A DNA stretch of 64,000 nucleotides from JBEGHD01 sp049334165 (GCA_049334165.1 JBEGHD010000001.1); one strand, 5' to 3'; shown: positions 41,150-51,193, numbered from the stretch's first letter. Notes: a model not told the origin generated them from the sequence alone. A program made the numbers and translations.

Positions 41150-44100
41150 TTAGAATATTTCAAATTTTACAAGTTCTCGGGAATTTTGAGAAAAATAAAC
41201 AGCCATATAAATGCCAGATTCAACCTGCAATTTTACCTGAATCAATCTATTTATGTTCGCCAAATGGACCTCCTTAACAACACGACCGGACATGTCATAA
41301 ATAATAATTTTGTCGTTTTGCTTTGGATTATTCTCAAAATGGAGATTGATAGCACCTTGACTAGGATTAGGATAAATAGAAAAAGAAACTGAGTTATTCG
41401 GCTCCTCAGAATCCCCCCAAATGGAAGTAATATTTGATGGTAAATCAAACCGTGCAAAAGCACCATCATCCGATCCGGCTTGAAATGGTTGATAATATCC
41501 TTCACCTGGATCAAATAATGTAAAGTTATTATAAGAAAAGCCTCCCATGAACACATAGGAATCACTTACAGAAATGCCCTTCATTCCATTTCCATCACCC
41601 ATTCCATAAGGAGATGACCAAATCATTTCCATATTTTCCCTAAAAGCAGCTATAAAACTGTGATTGTATTGCCCTCCAATAGATGCCGAGTTTTCTGTGT
41701 AATTTGTGCCATTGCCGTCACACACAGGAAAGTCACCGTTTGTGGGGGGGGTACAAAGAACAGAACTCTCACTGTCCATCCATTCGCGACCTCCTATGAA
41801 AATTGTCGCATTGCCTGATTCGCTCTCATGAATATCGACATCCATATTAATCATTCGTTCGTCACTCCCGTAAAAAGTGCTACCGATATGCTCAACCTCA
41901 TTTGGATTAGTCCCATCGTCAATAAGTTTGAATTTGGCAATGAAGCCTGAAGCTTGACCATCGTCAGGTTCTTCACCAGCGAAGTCTTGATTATAGCCGG
42001 GAGATGAAAAGGGTGAAATTGGGAATTCATCTACAGCTAAATTGGGGGTCACACCTGCAAAATACAGATAATGTTCATCACCTTCTTTTGTGTTTCCAAT
42101 AACTCGAGGGCCATCAAAGTAATTAGCCGAAGTATTCGACAATCCATAATATGATGAATAGATCAGATTTTTGGAGTCGTTAAAAACAGCTATGAAAGAA
42201 TTTCCATTAGAAGCCTCTGATATGAATTGATTTTGATACCATGTGCTTCCCTGATTACACACAGGAAAACCTCCATCAGTTGATCCAGAACATGGGTTGA
42301 CCGAATATTGATCACTGTTCGTTCTACCTACAATTGCCACTTGATTATCCACTACTGCCACATCTGTTACAAAGTCGTTATACTGCCCCCCATAATAGGT
42401 GGTCCAACTCCTCTCCCTAGATTCATCTAACTCAATAATAAATCCGTCCATTTCATTATTAATCGATGTGGAATGAGGTGGCTGATAGAATGTTCCGGAA
42501 AACTGTTGAACTGGAAAACCTGTGGCATTTGTAGTTATTCCAACTAAATAAACCTTATAATCATTAACTAAATGCGTGGCCTCGGTTGCCACTGACCAAG
42601 CTTCATCCCTTTCGATTCCACCTATGTATGAGTCACAAATAATTGTAAAGCTCTTGCTTAATTCAAGGTAAAAAGCATCTTTTTCTCCACCATTATAAGT
42701 ATTGTCATTAATACCATAGTCTGAAATAAAATTTATGTCATTACTTGCTGTACCTCCGACTAAGTGAAGCCGATTATCAACAGGCTCATGAGCAATGGAA
42801 TAGAAACTATCCCAGCTACTTCCCCCATAATATAAAAGGCGCTTAGGCTCGGTATCAATAAATTTGGCTACGAATGCGTTTGAAAATTTGTCATCTGAGC
42901 TATTATAAACGAGAAAAAAATTCTCCTCTGGCAAAAGAGGACTTGACGTAGACCCCGCTGCATAGAATTTGTTGCCCCATGAATCTATGCAATTAATATT
43001 ATCATTTCCTTCGCCACCAAAATAAGTACTCCACCCTAAATTTTCTTGCACTGAAACTTGAGATGGAGTTGACGTTGTTTTTGCTCCCCATTTGAGCACC
43101 AGAATTTCATTCTGCGAATAAGTTCCGGTATTTATCTTGACTTTATCACTCTGGATCAGATAGGATCCTGACCAAGCCAACTCAGTTAGAGCACCAGTTG
43201 AAGAATTCATGTAAAAGGCTTCAGGCTTGGTTTGATGAAAAGATCCCAGTTGGGTCTGTATTTCCAATTGCCCACTAGCTGTGACTAACATGGAGTCATG
43301 GCCAGAAACCTTAAGTTCTGCATCAGAAGGATCACTCCCTGGCATACAAACCATGTAAATACAATAACCATGTTCATCAGCAGAATAAATAAACTCAATA
43401 CCCTCATATAGATCAAAATGAATGGCTCGCTCGTGCGCGTCACTTCGGTATACTGGTTTGTTTAGATGGCCTAAGTGATAAATAGAATAGTAGTCTTTTA
43501 GTCCGTGAGTGTATAAGCGACCTTGTTTATCTGGACGATAAAATTCAAAATCTACACGTTGCAAAGAATCTAAACTATCGCTGTGGCTAGAATAGACTAA
43601 TGAATAAAAGTCATCATTAATGTAAATCTGTGGGTTTCTTTGATTGTAATATACCTGTGATGTGGTGTCCGAATTTCCATCTTCATTAATGACCTGGCCA
43701 TAATTATCTTGAAAGTTAACATAACTCTGAAGATTCAGGTTCTCAGCAGGAATATGAACAGCACGTAACGAGTACTTTAAAGTTAAATAAGTCGTGTTCC
43801 CTGCTGGCTGATCAGCTTGTCCAGACACGTAAATGTCACTCCCACTTATTGCAATATTTGTGGCATGATCATCCAAGTTATCATCATTGCAATAGAAAGT
43901 CTTCCATTCCAGACTTCCTGAGGAATCGTAGCTGAACAAAGCAATATCTAAGTTTCCATCACGATATATTTCACCACAAGAAACAATGCTAGAGCCTTCT
44001 ATCTTCACCTTAACACCTGTATCATCCCCTCCATCTTCACCGGAAATGGTCTCACTCCATTGAAGTGAGCCAGAACTATCATATTTGAGCAATAAGTAAT

Positions 44101-45118
44101 CTCTATCTCCATTGGCATTTGTAGTGTATCCAGTAACATATACATTTCCACTTCCGTCTACCGTTACACCGTTCGCTAGATCGTCAAGGTCATTAAGACT
44201 ATTCCATTCTACGCTCCATTCTTCATCAAGCTCATCGTCAAGTTTGATAAGAGTAACATCTTTTCCCTGACCTGAATTTTCAACCGCCCCAACTACGTAA
44301 TAATTATCGCTAGAATCTTTTGCTAAGTCTGTTACTCTGTCTAGACTTGCTGAGCTAGTGCCAGACCAATAGAGGTTTGAAGTATTGCCAGTCGAGCCAT
44401 TAATATCAAGAGTAACCATTCGCCAGCTATTAGAATTATATTGCGAAGCTCCGGTAACAACAACTGAACCTGTTCCACCGTAAAAGGAAATTTTTGCAGG
44501 AACATCCATCAAGTTCGATTGATTATATCTATTCTCCCATTGCAAGGTGCCCGATGAGTTATATTTCTGAATTGAATAATCGGACATGGTAGGGTTCCCT
44601 GAATTAACTCCATAGCTACCTGCTGCAACGTAAATATTATTTTGGCTATCAGAAGTTAGTGCGACACCACCATCATATGACTGAAATGGTCCATCGAAGG
44701 TGGTCATCCATTGTTGAACACCTGAAGGATTGTACTTCATAAGAATCATGTCATAATCATCTGGTGATGAGTTTCCTGTAAAAGTAGCACCGGTTATTAT
44801 TAAATCGCCATTGGAGTCTAAAATGATATCAGCAGCCATGTCGTGCCCATCGGCTGACCCGCTCCAGGTCTCTGACCATTGCTCATCTCCATTTCTATCA
44901 TATTTGGCAAGCAGCACATCATAATCACCGTCTGCATTTATGGTAGCCCCAGTAACATATATGTTGCCATATAAATCCGTAGCAGAAGCATTTTGATAAT
45001 AAAACTGCTGTTCTCCTGATTTAGAGACCCATTCGAAAAAAGCATTCTCACTTTGAGAATACGATATTGAGCAAACAACAAAAAGGAATAATGTAAGTAG
45101 GGTAGATAAGAATTTCAT
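41150..45118 (-). CDS. Large SBBP-repeat surface protein, T9SS type A cargo
   Basis: 1322-residue secreted protein. The signal peptide ends SISYSQ. Residues about 20-450 carry SBBP-type propeller repeats (LYGNIYVTGATINADGDYDVLLAKYDRNGDEQW, then VDGSGNVYVTGYTTNANGDRDYLLLKYD and similar). A beta-rich middle (about 460-680) resembles the DUF7948-type domain often joined to SBBP repeats. A second propeller set runs from about 690 to 1220 (WSTYFGGEGNDNINCI, WTTYYGGQYNDFVTDVAVV). The C-terminus is a T9SS sorting domain (FSIYPNPSQGAINLHFE, IIYDMSGRVVKEV). Base composition is AT-richer than the flanks. Ligand or substrate is unknown. It is divergent from the SIR2-like gene by 61 bp. Confidence 0.88.
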   Translation of the reverse strand: MKFLSTLLTLFLFVVCSISYSQSENAFFEWVSKSGEQQFYYQNASATDLYGNIYVTGATINADGDYDVLLAKYDRNGDEQWSETWSGSADGHDMAADIILDSNGDLIITGATFTGNSSPDDYDMILMKYNPSGVQQWMTTFDGPFQSYDGGVALTSDSQNNIYVAAGSYGVNSGNPTMSDYSIQKYNSSGTLQWENRYNQSNLMDVPAKISFYGGTGSVVVTGASQYNSNSWRMVTLDINGSTGNTSNLYWSGTSSASLDRVTDLAKDSSDNYYVVGAVENSGQGKDVTLIKLDDELDEEWSVEWNSLNDLDDLANGVTVDGSGNVYVTGYTTNANGDRDYLLLKYDSSGSLQWSETISGEDGGDDTGVKVKIEGSSIVSCGEIYRDGNLDIALFSYDSSGSLEWKTFYCNDDNLDDHATNIAISGSDIYVSGQADQPAGNTTYLTLKYSLRAVHIPAENLNLQSYVNFQDNYGQVINEDGNSDTTSQVYYNQRNPQIYINDDFYSLVYSSHSDSLDSLQRVDFEFYRPDKQGRLYTHGLKDYYSIYHLGHLNKPVYRSDAHERAIHFDLYEGIEFIYSADEHGYCIYMVCMPGSDPSDAELKVSGHDSMLVTASGQLEIQTQLGSFHQTKPEAFYMNSSTGALTELAWSGSYLIQSDKVKINTGTYSQNEILVLKWGAKTTSTPSQVSVQENLGWSTYFGGEGNDNINCIDSWGNKFYAAGSTSSPLLPEENFFLVYNSSDDKFSNAFVAKFIDTEPKRLLYYGGSSWDSFYSIAHEPVDNRLHLVGGTASNDINFISDYGINDNTYNGGEKDAFYLELSKSFTIICDSYIGGIERDEAWSVATEATHLVNDYKVYLVGITTNATGFPVQQFSGTFYQPPHSTSINNEMDGFIIELDESRERSWTTYYGGQYNDFVTDVAVVDNQVAIVGRTNSDQYSVNPCSGSTDGGFPVCNQGSTWYQNQFISEASNGNSFIAVFNDSKNLIYSSYYGLSNTSANYFDGPRVIGNTKEGDEHYLYFAGVTPNLAVDEFPISPFSSPGYNQDFAGEEPDDGQASGFIAKFKLIDDGTNPNEVEHIGSTFYGSDERMINMDVDIHESESGNATIFIGGREWMDSESSVLCTPPTNGDFPVCDGNGTNYTENSASIGGQYNHSFIAAFRENMEMIWSSPYGMGDGNGMKGISVSDSYVFMGGFSYNNFTLFDPGEGYYQPFQAGSDDGAFARFDLPSNITSIWGDSEEPNNSVSFSIYPNPSQGAINLHFENNPKQNDKIIIYDMSGRVVKEVHLANINRLIQVKLQVESGIYMAVYFSQNSRELVKFEIF

Positions 45119-45179
45119 AATAGTTAGTTTTGGATGTGAATAGGAAGTTCTGGTCTAATCTACTAAATATTATTAACTT

Positions 45180-46379
45180 ATGGCAGTACTCCTTTTGGGT
45201 GCAGGCGCAGTAATAGATTGGGGCGCTCCAAGCACTAGCCAAATCACCGATGAAATTATTGCAGATAGCACGTTCCGTTCATATCAAGATCAACCTTTGG
45301 GTGAATGGATAAATCATAAATTAGCGGGGTTGTATAGCCGAGATCCTGAATCGATCAACTTTGAAACGATTGCGAATTCTATTGAATATCTCAGCACATT
45401 TTTTTCTTCAAAGTATCGACCCGCATTCTCAGAGTTTAAAAACTTAATGCCCGCCTTTTTTACCGAAAGAGATGATCTGATGGAAATTCTATGGTTTGAT
45501 AGAATTTACCAAACGAAAAATAATGAATGGGTAGTGGATGGTCGTGAGCAAGGTCAAATCTTTTGGAATGACTATGATGCCTTTTTTGCAAGCGTGTACC
45601 GATATTATATCAACAAGGTAGTTTCACTAGTTGAAAAATACTCCAAACGTCTAGAAGAGCATCATGGTTTGAATGGTCAATTAGATTGGTTCCTCAAATC
45701 TCTGAAGGAACCAATCCGGTGTTACACCACTAACTACGACAGATTTATACCTCTCATTAGTAAATTGCCCATCTTCGAAGGCTTTACAGAAAATTCTAAG
45801 AATGAGCTAGTATTTGATCCTACGACTGTTTTAAATAACAGTCAAGTAAACTGTTGGTACAACTTGCATGGATCAGTTCATTTTAAGAAGAGTGGCTTCA
45901 ATAGTGTGAAGTATGAGAAAGAAAAGTTTATTAGAAATTTCGGGATAGGCTCAGGGTCAGTTGAGGATAATGATCAGGATAGCAGACGACTTCTGCAAAG
46001 TAATTTGATTACCGGCTTCAACAAGTCTTCTAGAATCCTTCTAGATCCATACTCCCAATTTTACCATAGGTTCTATGCCGATTGTCTGGAAGCAAAAAAG
46101 ATTTATGTCATAGGCTACTCATTCACTGATTTCCATTTGAATAGAGCATTAAGAACAGCATTAACTATAAACGAAGATGTAACTATCGAAATAATCTCTT
46201 ATCACGAATACTCTCAACTTTTTAAAGAGTGGCAAAGCCTTGACCAACTTGAAGGCAACATGCACAATATTCAACTATTGAATTCTCTTTTTGGACGAGT
46301 TGCAACTAGTGACACGGCTGATAGAATTAACATCTGGCTTCAAGGGTTTAAGAAATTTCTCGAAAAATACACCAACTAG
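45180..46379 (+). CDS. SIR2-like domain protein, possible defence NADase
   Basis: 399-residue protein with a divergent SIR2 (SIR2_2-like) fold. The start LLLGAGAVIDWGAPSTSQIT is the NAD-binding glycine loop. TTNYD (183-187) supplies the conserved Asn and Asp. NLHGS (228-232) matches the SIR2 His-Gly motif. VIGYSFTDFHLNRAL (310-324) is the C-terminal SIR2 strand-helix. Such domains in bacterial immunity hydrolyse NAD+ to stop phage growth, while classical ones deacylate proteins. The catalytic outcome here is inferred. No partner gene (Argonaute, HerA, TIR) is adjacent. It sits alone in AT-rich DNA, ending in a 4-bp overlap with the convergent barrel-protein gene. Confidence 0.78.
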   Translation: MAVLLLGAGAVIDWGAPSTSQITDEIIADSTFRSYQDQPLGEWINHKLAGLYSRDPESINFETIANSIEYLSTFFSSKYRPAFSEFKNLMPAFFTERDDLMEILWFDRIYQTKNNEWVVDGREQGQIFWNDYDAFFASVYRYYINKVVSLVEKYSKRLEEHHGLNGQLDWFLKSLKEPIRCYTTNYDRFIPLISKLPIFEGFTENSKNELVFDPTTVLNNSQVNCWYNLHGSVHFKKSGFNSVKYEKEKFIRNFGIGSGSVEDNDQDSRRLLQSNLITGFNKSSRILLDPYSQFYHRFYADCLEAKKIYVIGYSFTDFHLNRALRTALTINEDVTIEIISYHEYSQLFKEWQSLDQLEGNMHNIQLLNSLFGRVATSDTADRINIWLQGFKKFLEKYTN

Positions 46380-49300
46380 AAAAACGCTCTCACCTGCACA
46401 TTGCCGGAGTGGATGGCGCTGTCGTCTTCGGATTTGCGGCCGTTGTAGATGAGATTGAGCTGGAGGTTTTCGGCAATGTTGCGCTGCACTGAGGCCGACC
46501 ATGTGAAGTTCTGCCCGGGCTGCAGCCCGTTGAGCATTTCAAATGAAAGCGAGTTGTTGCCCGAGCCGTTGTAATCAATCTTGATGGCATTGAAAGTGAC
46601 CTGGAAACTTCCCTTGGAAACTTTGTTGAACCGACCTTCAAAGCCGATATCCAACACTTCGGCTTCTTCACCTCCAAGGTCTTCTTCGTTGGTCTTCTGA
46701 GTACTTTCAGCACTCAGCGCCAGCCTGGTTCCGTTGTTTGGCTGCCAGGTAATCTCAGGCTTTATCGTGTTATAGTCGATCGAGTAGTTTCTGCCGCTCA
46801 AAAAATCTGAGAGACTTCCCTTTTTACCTAGCGTACTTTCTACACTGAGAATGAAAACTTCGGAGAAATTCCATCGCACACGCAGCTCGTTGTAGCGAGT
46901 GAATCGCGAGTCGAAGCCATTGGTCAGCAAACTCTTGCTTCGGTTGTCCTGGTAGGTGTAATCGGCTCCGAAATCAGAGTTGGTACGGTTGAAAAACAGC
47001 GTGTTTCGAAAAGAGGAATTCAGCGTGATCAGGCTGCTGTCCGCAACGTCCTGCAAAAATGGATTAAACCTTTCTAGTGGTTCTTCGTCTCCGGTTTTGC
47101 GTTCCACCTTGTAGCTCGCCTGATCGGAAAATCGCGAGACAAACTTTTTAAATCCTTCCTTATCGCTCCAAACTCTTGCCGGATTGATCTGCAAGCCTTG
47201 GCTAAACTGGTTTGTGAAGGTTTTTGAGTAATCGTCCGAAGGCACAAAACTGCGGATGTAGTTGGCTTCATAGTCGAACTGGGCCACTTCAAATTCGTTG
47301 AGGTCTTTCACTCCGTCTTCGTTGTAGTCGTTCCACACGTAAACTCCCTGGCCGGCCGGAACTTCGAGGTAAACAAAAGCCCTCCGCTGTTCCAGTCCCG
47401 ATCCGATTTCATAAAATGTGCTGGTGGTGATCAATCCACTGGCCAGTCGCAAGCTGTGCTCGAGTCGCGACACGAGGGTGTTCTCTGGGTCTTGCTGTGC
47501 CAGCTCACTGTTAACAATGCGCAGCGATCGGTTACTCACATTGATCTTTAGCTGGTGCTTGGGGTTTCGGATCAGCTCCAGTCGACCTCCGTACTCCTCT
47601 GCAAAAGCGGACTTTACCAACTCATTTGACAGCGGTCGCCAGTCGGTACGTTGGCGGTAAAAAAGTCGGTAACGGTTTTCCGTGGTATCGGGATTGGCAA
47701 TAAAAATCTGCCAGTCGTACCACTGATAGGTTGTGGAGAGCAAGGTGTCTGCTTGAGGATCGAAAAACTGATTGAGCTCGTGGATGTCGGCAAAGCCCAG
47801 ACGAAACCAGGGCAGCTCCTGAGAAATTTCCGACTCGTGGCGCAAGAACTCGGATTTGTTGTTTCCCTGCGTAAACAGATACGACCCGTCAATGTCAATC
47901 TGCGTTTTGTTGAGTTGGAGGTTGGTTTGCAACAGACCGTTGTAACCGGTGAAATCCTCACCAGCCTGAAACGATTCGGCACCGACAGTCGCCACTCCCT
48001 TTTCTTTTTGAGTAAATGAAAGCGTCCCGGTTGTGATGTTTTGCGCATCGTCAATCTGGTAATTTCTGATGTTCCAGTTTCGGTCGAACTCCACCTTTCG
48101 AAACCGCTCGATGGGTTCGAAAAAAACGTTCACGAATTCGTGATCGACTCGCGATACCAGCTTCCAGGGCTCTTCTTTTTCGGCCTGCAGCGGTAGTTCG
48201 TTTTCTACAGCGGCTTTTACAGCCAGCCCCACATTGTCGCGGTTTCCCTCTTGCGAAAATGTGTTTCGATCGTAGTTGGATACAGCGGTTTCGAGGAAAA
48301 CTGTTGTTCGATCGCTCACCTGCACGCGGCCTCCGCCCACAGCCATTTGGTTTTTGTTGGGCGCCACCAGTCGGTTTACCGGAGCGAAGTTTCCGTTTCT
48401 CACAATCTGGTTGTCTACAGTATCGGGGGCTACCCACTGGTAAGTCTTTCCATTGGCGGTAAACTCGGATTCTACGTAATCGCCATTTGCCTGGCCTACT
48501 CTGCTAAACCGCAACTGATAAAAGGCTTCGTTTTCGTTGGTCGAAAAAACAAAAACCGAGTCATAGCCCAGGCTGTCGCGCAAGGCGTAGAGCACTCTGT
48601 CGTTGGAGTAGCCCACGCTGTCGATTGCCGGGCGAACTGCATTTTCGATGTTGTCGCCAACGTCCGACAGCAACTGCCTGTCGTTTTCATCGAGATCTTG
48701 CTGAAGCGGCTGATTCTTGCTATCCTGCTCTCCATAAACATTCACAAACCACGAGTACTTTTCGGAGTCGTAGTTCACCGCACCTTGAACCATGCTGCGC
48801 GCGTAGTTTTTCTCGGAGTACTGAAACTCAACGATGATCCTCCTGTCTTTGGTGATCAGGTTGTTCGGAGTAAACGTGACTTCGGCCGTGTTGTAATCGA
48901 TCGTGTAGTCGTATTCCTGGCCACGCTCCTGCAACTTACCATCGATGTAAACCCGCTCCGTTCCGGAAAGTACAATGATGAAAGGCTCGTTATTGGCACC
49001 CGTCAATCGGTACGGACCCTGATTTCCTTCTACTCCCTGAATAATGTTTCTGGCGAACTTTCCCTTGGAAATGGCTGCACTGGCCTGTGCCGAAAACTCA
49101 CCTCCAGCCTCCGGGTTCTCCTTTCGTTGCTTGTCGTCCCATTTGGTTTCGAAGGTTGCTCCGCGTGCCCTCTTGAAATAAGTCATGAAAAAGCTCTCTG
49201 GGTTGGTGAGCTGAAAATCCCCAGCTGTGAGCTTCGATCGCTCGTTAAAAAGCTCGATGTAGACCTGGTCGAAGTCCTCGAGTTGCTGCGTGTTTCCTTC

Positions 49301-49855
49301 GGGTTGGATAGGAATGTTGTCGTCTGTTACCGAAGCCTGGATTTGAATGTCGTCCGTGAGCCTTCCCGAAAGTTGGAGACTGAGGTTTGAGTTTACCGAA
49401 AGATCCTGACTGTTTCCAAATGCAATTCCCCTGGAGATAGAGCCCGATTTATTGAGACCACCAAACTCGTAGACATTCTCCACCTGCTCGTTGGGGTCGT
49501 AAACAAACGGATCGAAGTTGTCCGATTGCTCGGGGACAATCATCGTGGAATCCTTGTGGAAATAGGGCTCGGAAAACTTGATCGGAAAAACGCGATAGCT
49601 CACTTTTAGAGAGTCGCTGAAGGAGCCATTCTCTCTGATCAGCAAAGCATTTACCGCATCGAGACGAAGACCGACACTATCGAGCGTAGGTGAGCTTATA
49701 AAAGTTCCCGGAACCATGCTCAGGCTGTCCACAACGGTAGTGTCAACGCTGATGGCAATGGTTTTCTCACGCAGGTTGCTCTGTGCCCGACTCGCAAAAA
49801 ACGAAACCAGAACCACTGAGAGAGTAAGCGTTGCTATTTTGAGCGAATAGTTCAA
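46376..49855 (-). CDS. Large conserved outer-membrane protein of unknown function
   Basis: 1159-residue exported protein with a signal peptide (MNYSLKIATLTLSVVLVSFFASRAQ). Distinct N-terminal segments are GLNKSGSISRGIAFGNSQDLSVNSNLSLQLSGRLTDDIQI, VTDDNIPIQPEGNTQQLEDFDQVYIEL, and LSGTERVYIDGKLQERGQEYDYTIDYNTAEVTFTP near residue 300. The rest is alternating barrel-like strands with aromatic ends, finishing NVQVRAFF, whose terminal Phe is typical of outer-membrane barrels. A calcium-site-like DYNEDGVKDLNEFE is near residue 865. I recognise it as a conserved Bacteroidota family but know no named function; similarity of some motifs to SprA-like proteins is only an impression. Confidence 0.75.
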   Translation of the reverse strand: MNYSLKIATLTLSVVLVSFFASRAQSNLREKTIAISVDTTVVDSLSMVPGTFISSPTLDSVGLRLDAVNALLIRENGSFSDSLKVSYRVFPIKFSEPYFHKDSTMIVPEQSDNFDPFVYDPNEQVENVYEFGGLNKSGSISRGIAFGNSQDLSVNSNLSLQLSGRLTDDIQIQASVTDDNIPIQPEGNTQQLEDFDQVYIELFNERSKLTAGDFQLTNPESFFMTYFKRARGATFETKWDDKQRKENPEAGGEFSAQASAAISKGKFARNIIQGVEGNQGPYRLTGANNEPFIIVLSGTERVYIDGKLQERGQEYDYTIDYNTAEVTFTPNNLITKDRRIIVEFQYSEKNYARSMVQGAVNYDSEKYSWFVNVYGEQDSKNQPLQQDLDENDRQLLSDVGDNIENAVRPAIDSVGYSNDRVLYALRDSLGYDSVFVFSTNENEAFYQLRFSRVGQANGDYVESEFTANGKTYQWVAPDTVDNQIVRNGNFAPVNRLVAPNKNQMAVGGGRVQVSDRTTVFLETAVSNYDRNTFSQEGNRDNVGLAVKAAVENELPLQAEKEEPWKLVSRVDHEFVNVFFEPIERFRKVEFDRNWNIRNYQIDDAQNITTGTLSFTQKEKGVATVGAESFQAGEDFTGYNGLLQTNLQLNKTQIDIDGSYLFTQGNNKSEFLRHESEISQELPWFRLGFADIHELNQFFDPQADTLLSTTYQWYDWQIFIANPDTTENRYRLFYRQRTDWRPLSNELVKSAFAEEYGGRLELIRNPKHQLKINVSNRSLRIVNSELAQQDPENTLVSRLEHSLRLASGLITTSTFYEIGSGLEQRRAFVYLEVPAGQGVYVWNDYNEDGVKDLNEFEVAQFDYEANYIRSFVPSDDYSKTFTNQFSQGLQINPARVWSDKEGFKKFVSRFSDQASYKVERKTGDEEPLERFNPFLQDVADSSLITLNSSFRNTLFFNRTNSDFGADYTYQDNRSKSLLTNGFDSRFTRYNELRVRWNFSEVFILSVESTLGKKGSLSDFLSGRNYSIDYNTIKPEITWQPNNGTRLALSAESTQKTNEEDLGGEEAEVLDIGFEGRFNKVSKGSFQVTFNAIKIDYNGSGNNSLSFEMLNGLQPGQNFTWSASVQRNIAENLQLNLIYNGRKSEDDSAIHSGNVQVRAFF

Positions 49856-50078
49856 ATCAAGGTCTGTGGGATCTGTCTCATGCAGTTCCCTTCACGTTTT
49901 CTTTTGCCGGTTTTTGCAAGGACGAAATTGCACAATCGTGCGATAGAATGAGAAAATCTGTTAGTTTTGTTTTTACCAATAGAGTACATTTCGCACTGAT
50001 AACAACTCTAAAATGCGGTTTTCATTATTCAGATAAGAATGAAAGCTCCACTTACTTTAAAACAATCTTTGCCAATCC

Positions 50079-50840
50079 ATGATCAGAACAATCATTGTAG
50101 ATGATGAGTCACGCGCGCGTCAGGTGCTACGCGCTCAACTCGAAGAGTTTATCCCCTCTGTGAAAATTATTGATGAGGCAAGCTCGGCAGAGGATGCCAG
50201 AAAGAAAATTCTCGAGCACGAACCCGACCTTGTTTTTCTCGATGTGGAAATGCCCCATGGTGATGGTTTCTCACTTTTGAGAAGCCTCAACGAAATCAAT
50301 TTCGAGGTTATTTTCACCACTGCTCACAACGACTACGCGATTGATGCCATTAAACTATCGGCACTCGACTATCTTCTCAAACCTATCGACCCTGAGTTGC
50401 TCGAAGAGTCCATTGAAAGATTTGAGAAAAAAACCGAACGCGTGAAGCGAGATGGATCTGAAGTTTTTGTTATTCCAGACAGTCAGCTGAACATTAACCA
50501 ACAACACAACAAAATTGCCCTGCCTATCCACAAGGGATTTAAGATTGTTACGCTGCTCGATATCATCGTTTTAAAAGCCGGTGGAAGCTACAGCAACATC
50601 GTAATCAAAAATGACGGTGAGCTGGTGGTGACCAAAAACTTAAAGCATTTTGAAGAGATTCTGCACCCATTTGGTTTCGTCCGTGTGCACGATAGCTATC
50701 TGGTGAACGGCCGCCACATCGCCAGCTTCACGAGAAATCACGGCAGCGGAGGAAGTGTCACCCTCACCAACGAAGAAATTATCCCGGTTTCGAGAGGAAG
50801 AAAAAGTGCTTTGTTGGATTATTTCTTGATGAAGGGGTGA
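50079..50840 (+). CDS. LytTR-type response regulator
   Basis: 253-residue two-component response regulator. The receiver domain (1-120) has the acidic pair in IIVDDESRARQ, the phospho-acceptor Asp in LVFLDVEMP (Asp55 by count), the switch Thr in FTTAHNDYAI and the Lys in YLLKPID. The C-terminal LytTR DNA-binding domain (about 150-253) has IALPIHKGFKIVTLLDIIVLKAGGSYSNIVI, then FGFVRVHDSYLVNGRHI and EIIPVSRGRKSALLDYF. No histidine kinase is adjacent, so its partner lies elsewhere. It is transcribed away from the large outer-membrane gene over a 223-bp gap that contains no other feature. Confidence 0.93.
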   Translation: MIRTIIVDDESRARQVLRAQLEEFIPSVKIIDEASSAEDARKKILEHEPDLVFLDVEMPHGDGFSLLRSLNEINFEVIFTTAHNDYAIDAIKLSALDYLLKPIDPELLEESIERFEKKTERVKRDGSEVFVIPDSQLNINQQHNKIALPIHKGFKIVTLLDIIVLKAGGSYSNIVIKNDGELVVTKNLKHFEEILHPFGFVRVHDSYLVNGRHIASFTRNHGSGGSVTLTNEEIIPVSRGRKSALLDYFLMKG

Positions 50841-50851
50841 GGTAAAAACCC

Positions 50852-51177
50852 AGAACCAACGTGGTTGGCGAAGACAGGCCAGCATGATTGCCTGGCAACT
50901 TAGTCAAAGGAGAGTCAGGATAGCTTCCTGGAAATTTTAAGGCCCGTCAGAAGGAATTTGCCTTTGAGTGGCATTCGCCACGTTCGTCATTTTGGCCCCG
51001 GGTTTCAACCCGGGTGTTTGAATGTGTTGTTGTAAGATTAGTCGTAGGTACGGCCGACAACTCTGGCTCACTAAACCCAAGATTCTTATGTCGACCATGT
51101 CTACGACATTCTCATTCATTGGGTGACCTAAAACCAATGGTTAAAACCATCGGCTACAAGGTATTTCGTGCCGATGG
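50852..51177. repeat. REP-like palindrome cluster
   Basis: The gap between the response regulator and DUF2490 genes (353 bp) has no ORF but a series of hairpins. These are CCAAC/GTTGG (50856-50868), GCCAG/CTGGC (50878-50896), CAGGA/TCCTG (50916-50930), perfect CCCGGGTT/AACCCGGG (50997-51014), CCAATGGTT/AACCATCGG with one mismatch (51134-51153), and an overlapping perfect CCATCGG/CCGATGG (51147-51177). Such clusters resemble REP elements mobilised by tyrosine transposases, though no such gene is here. Confidence 0.6.
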
Positions 51178-51193
51178 CACTTTGATATTTCAA

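Noticed and set aside
48251..49390. 379-residue plus-strand ORF
   Set aside because: Lies wholly antisense to the 1159-residue outer-membrane protein, whose frame shows a signal peptide and barrel pattern. No start context or motif in the antisense frame.
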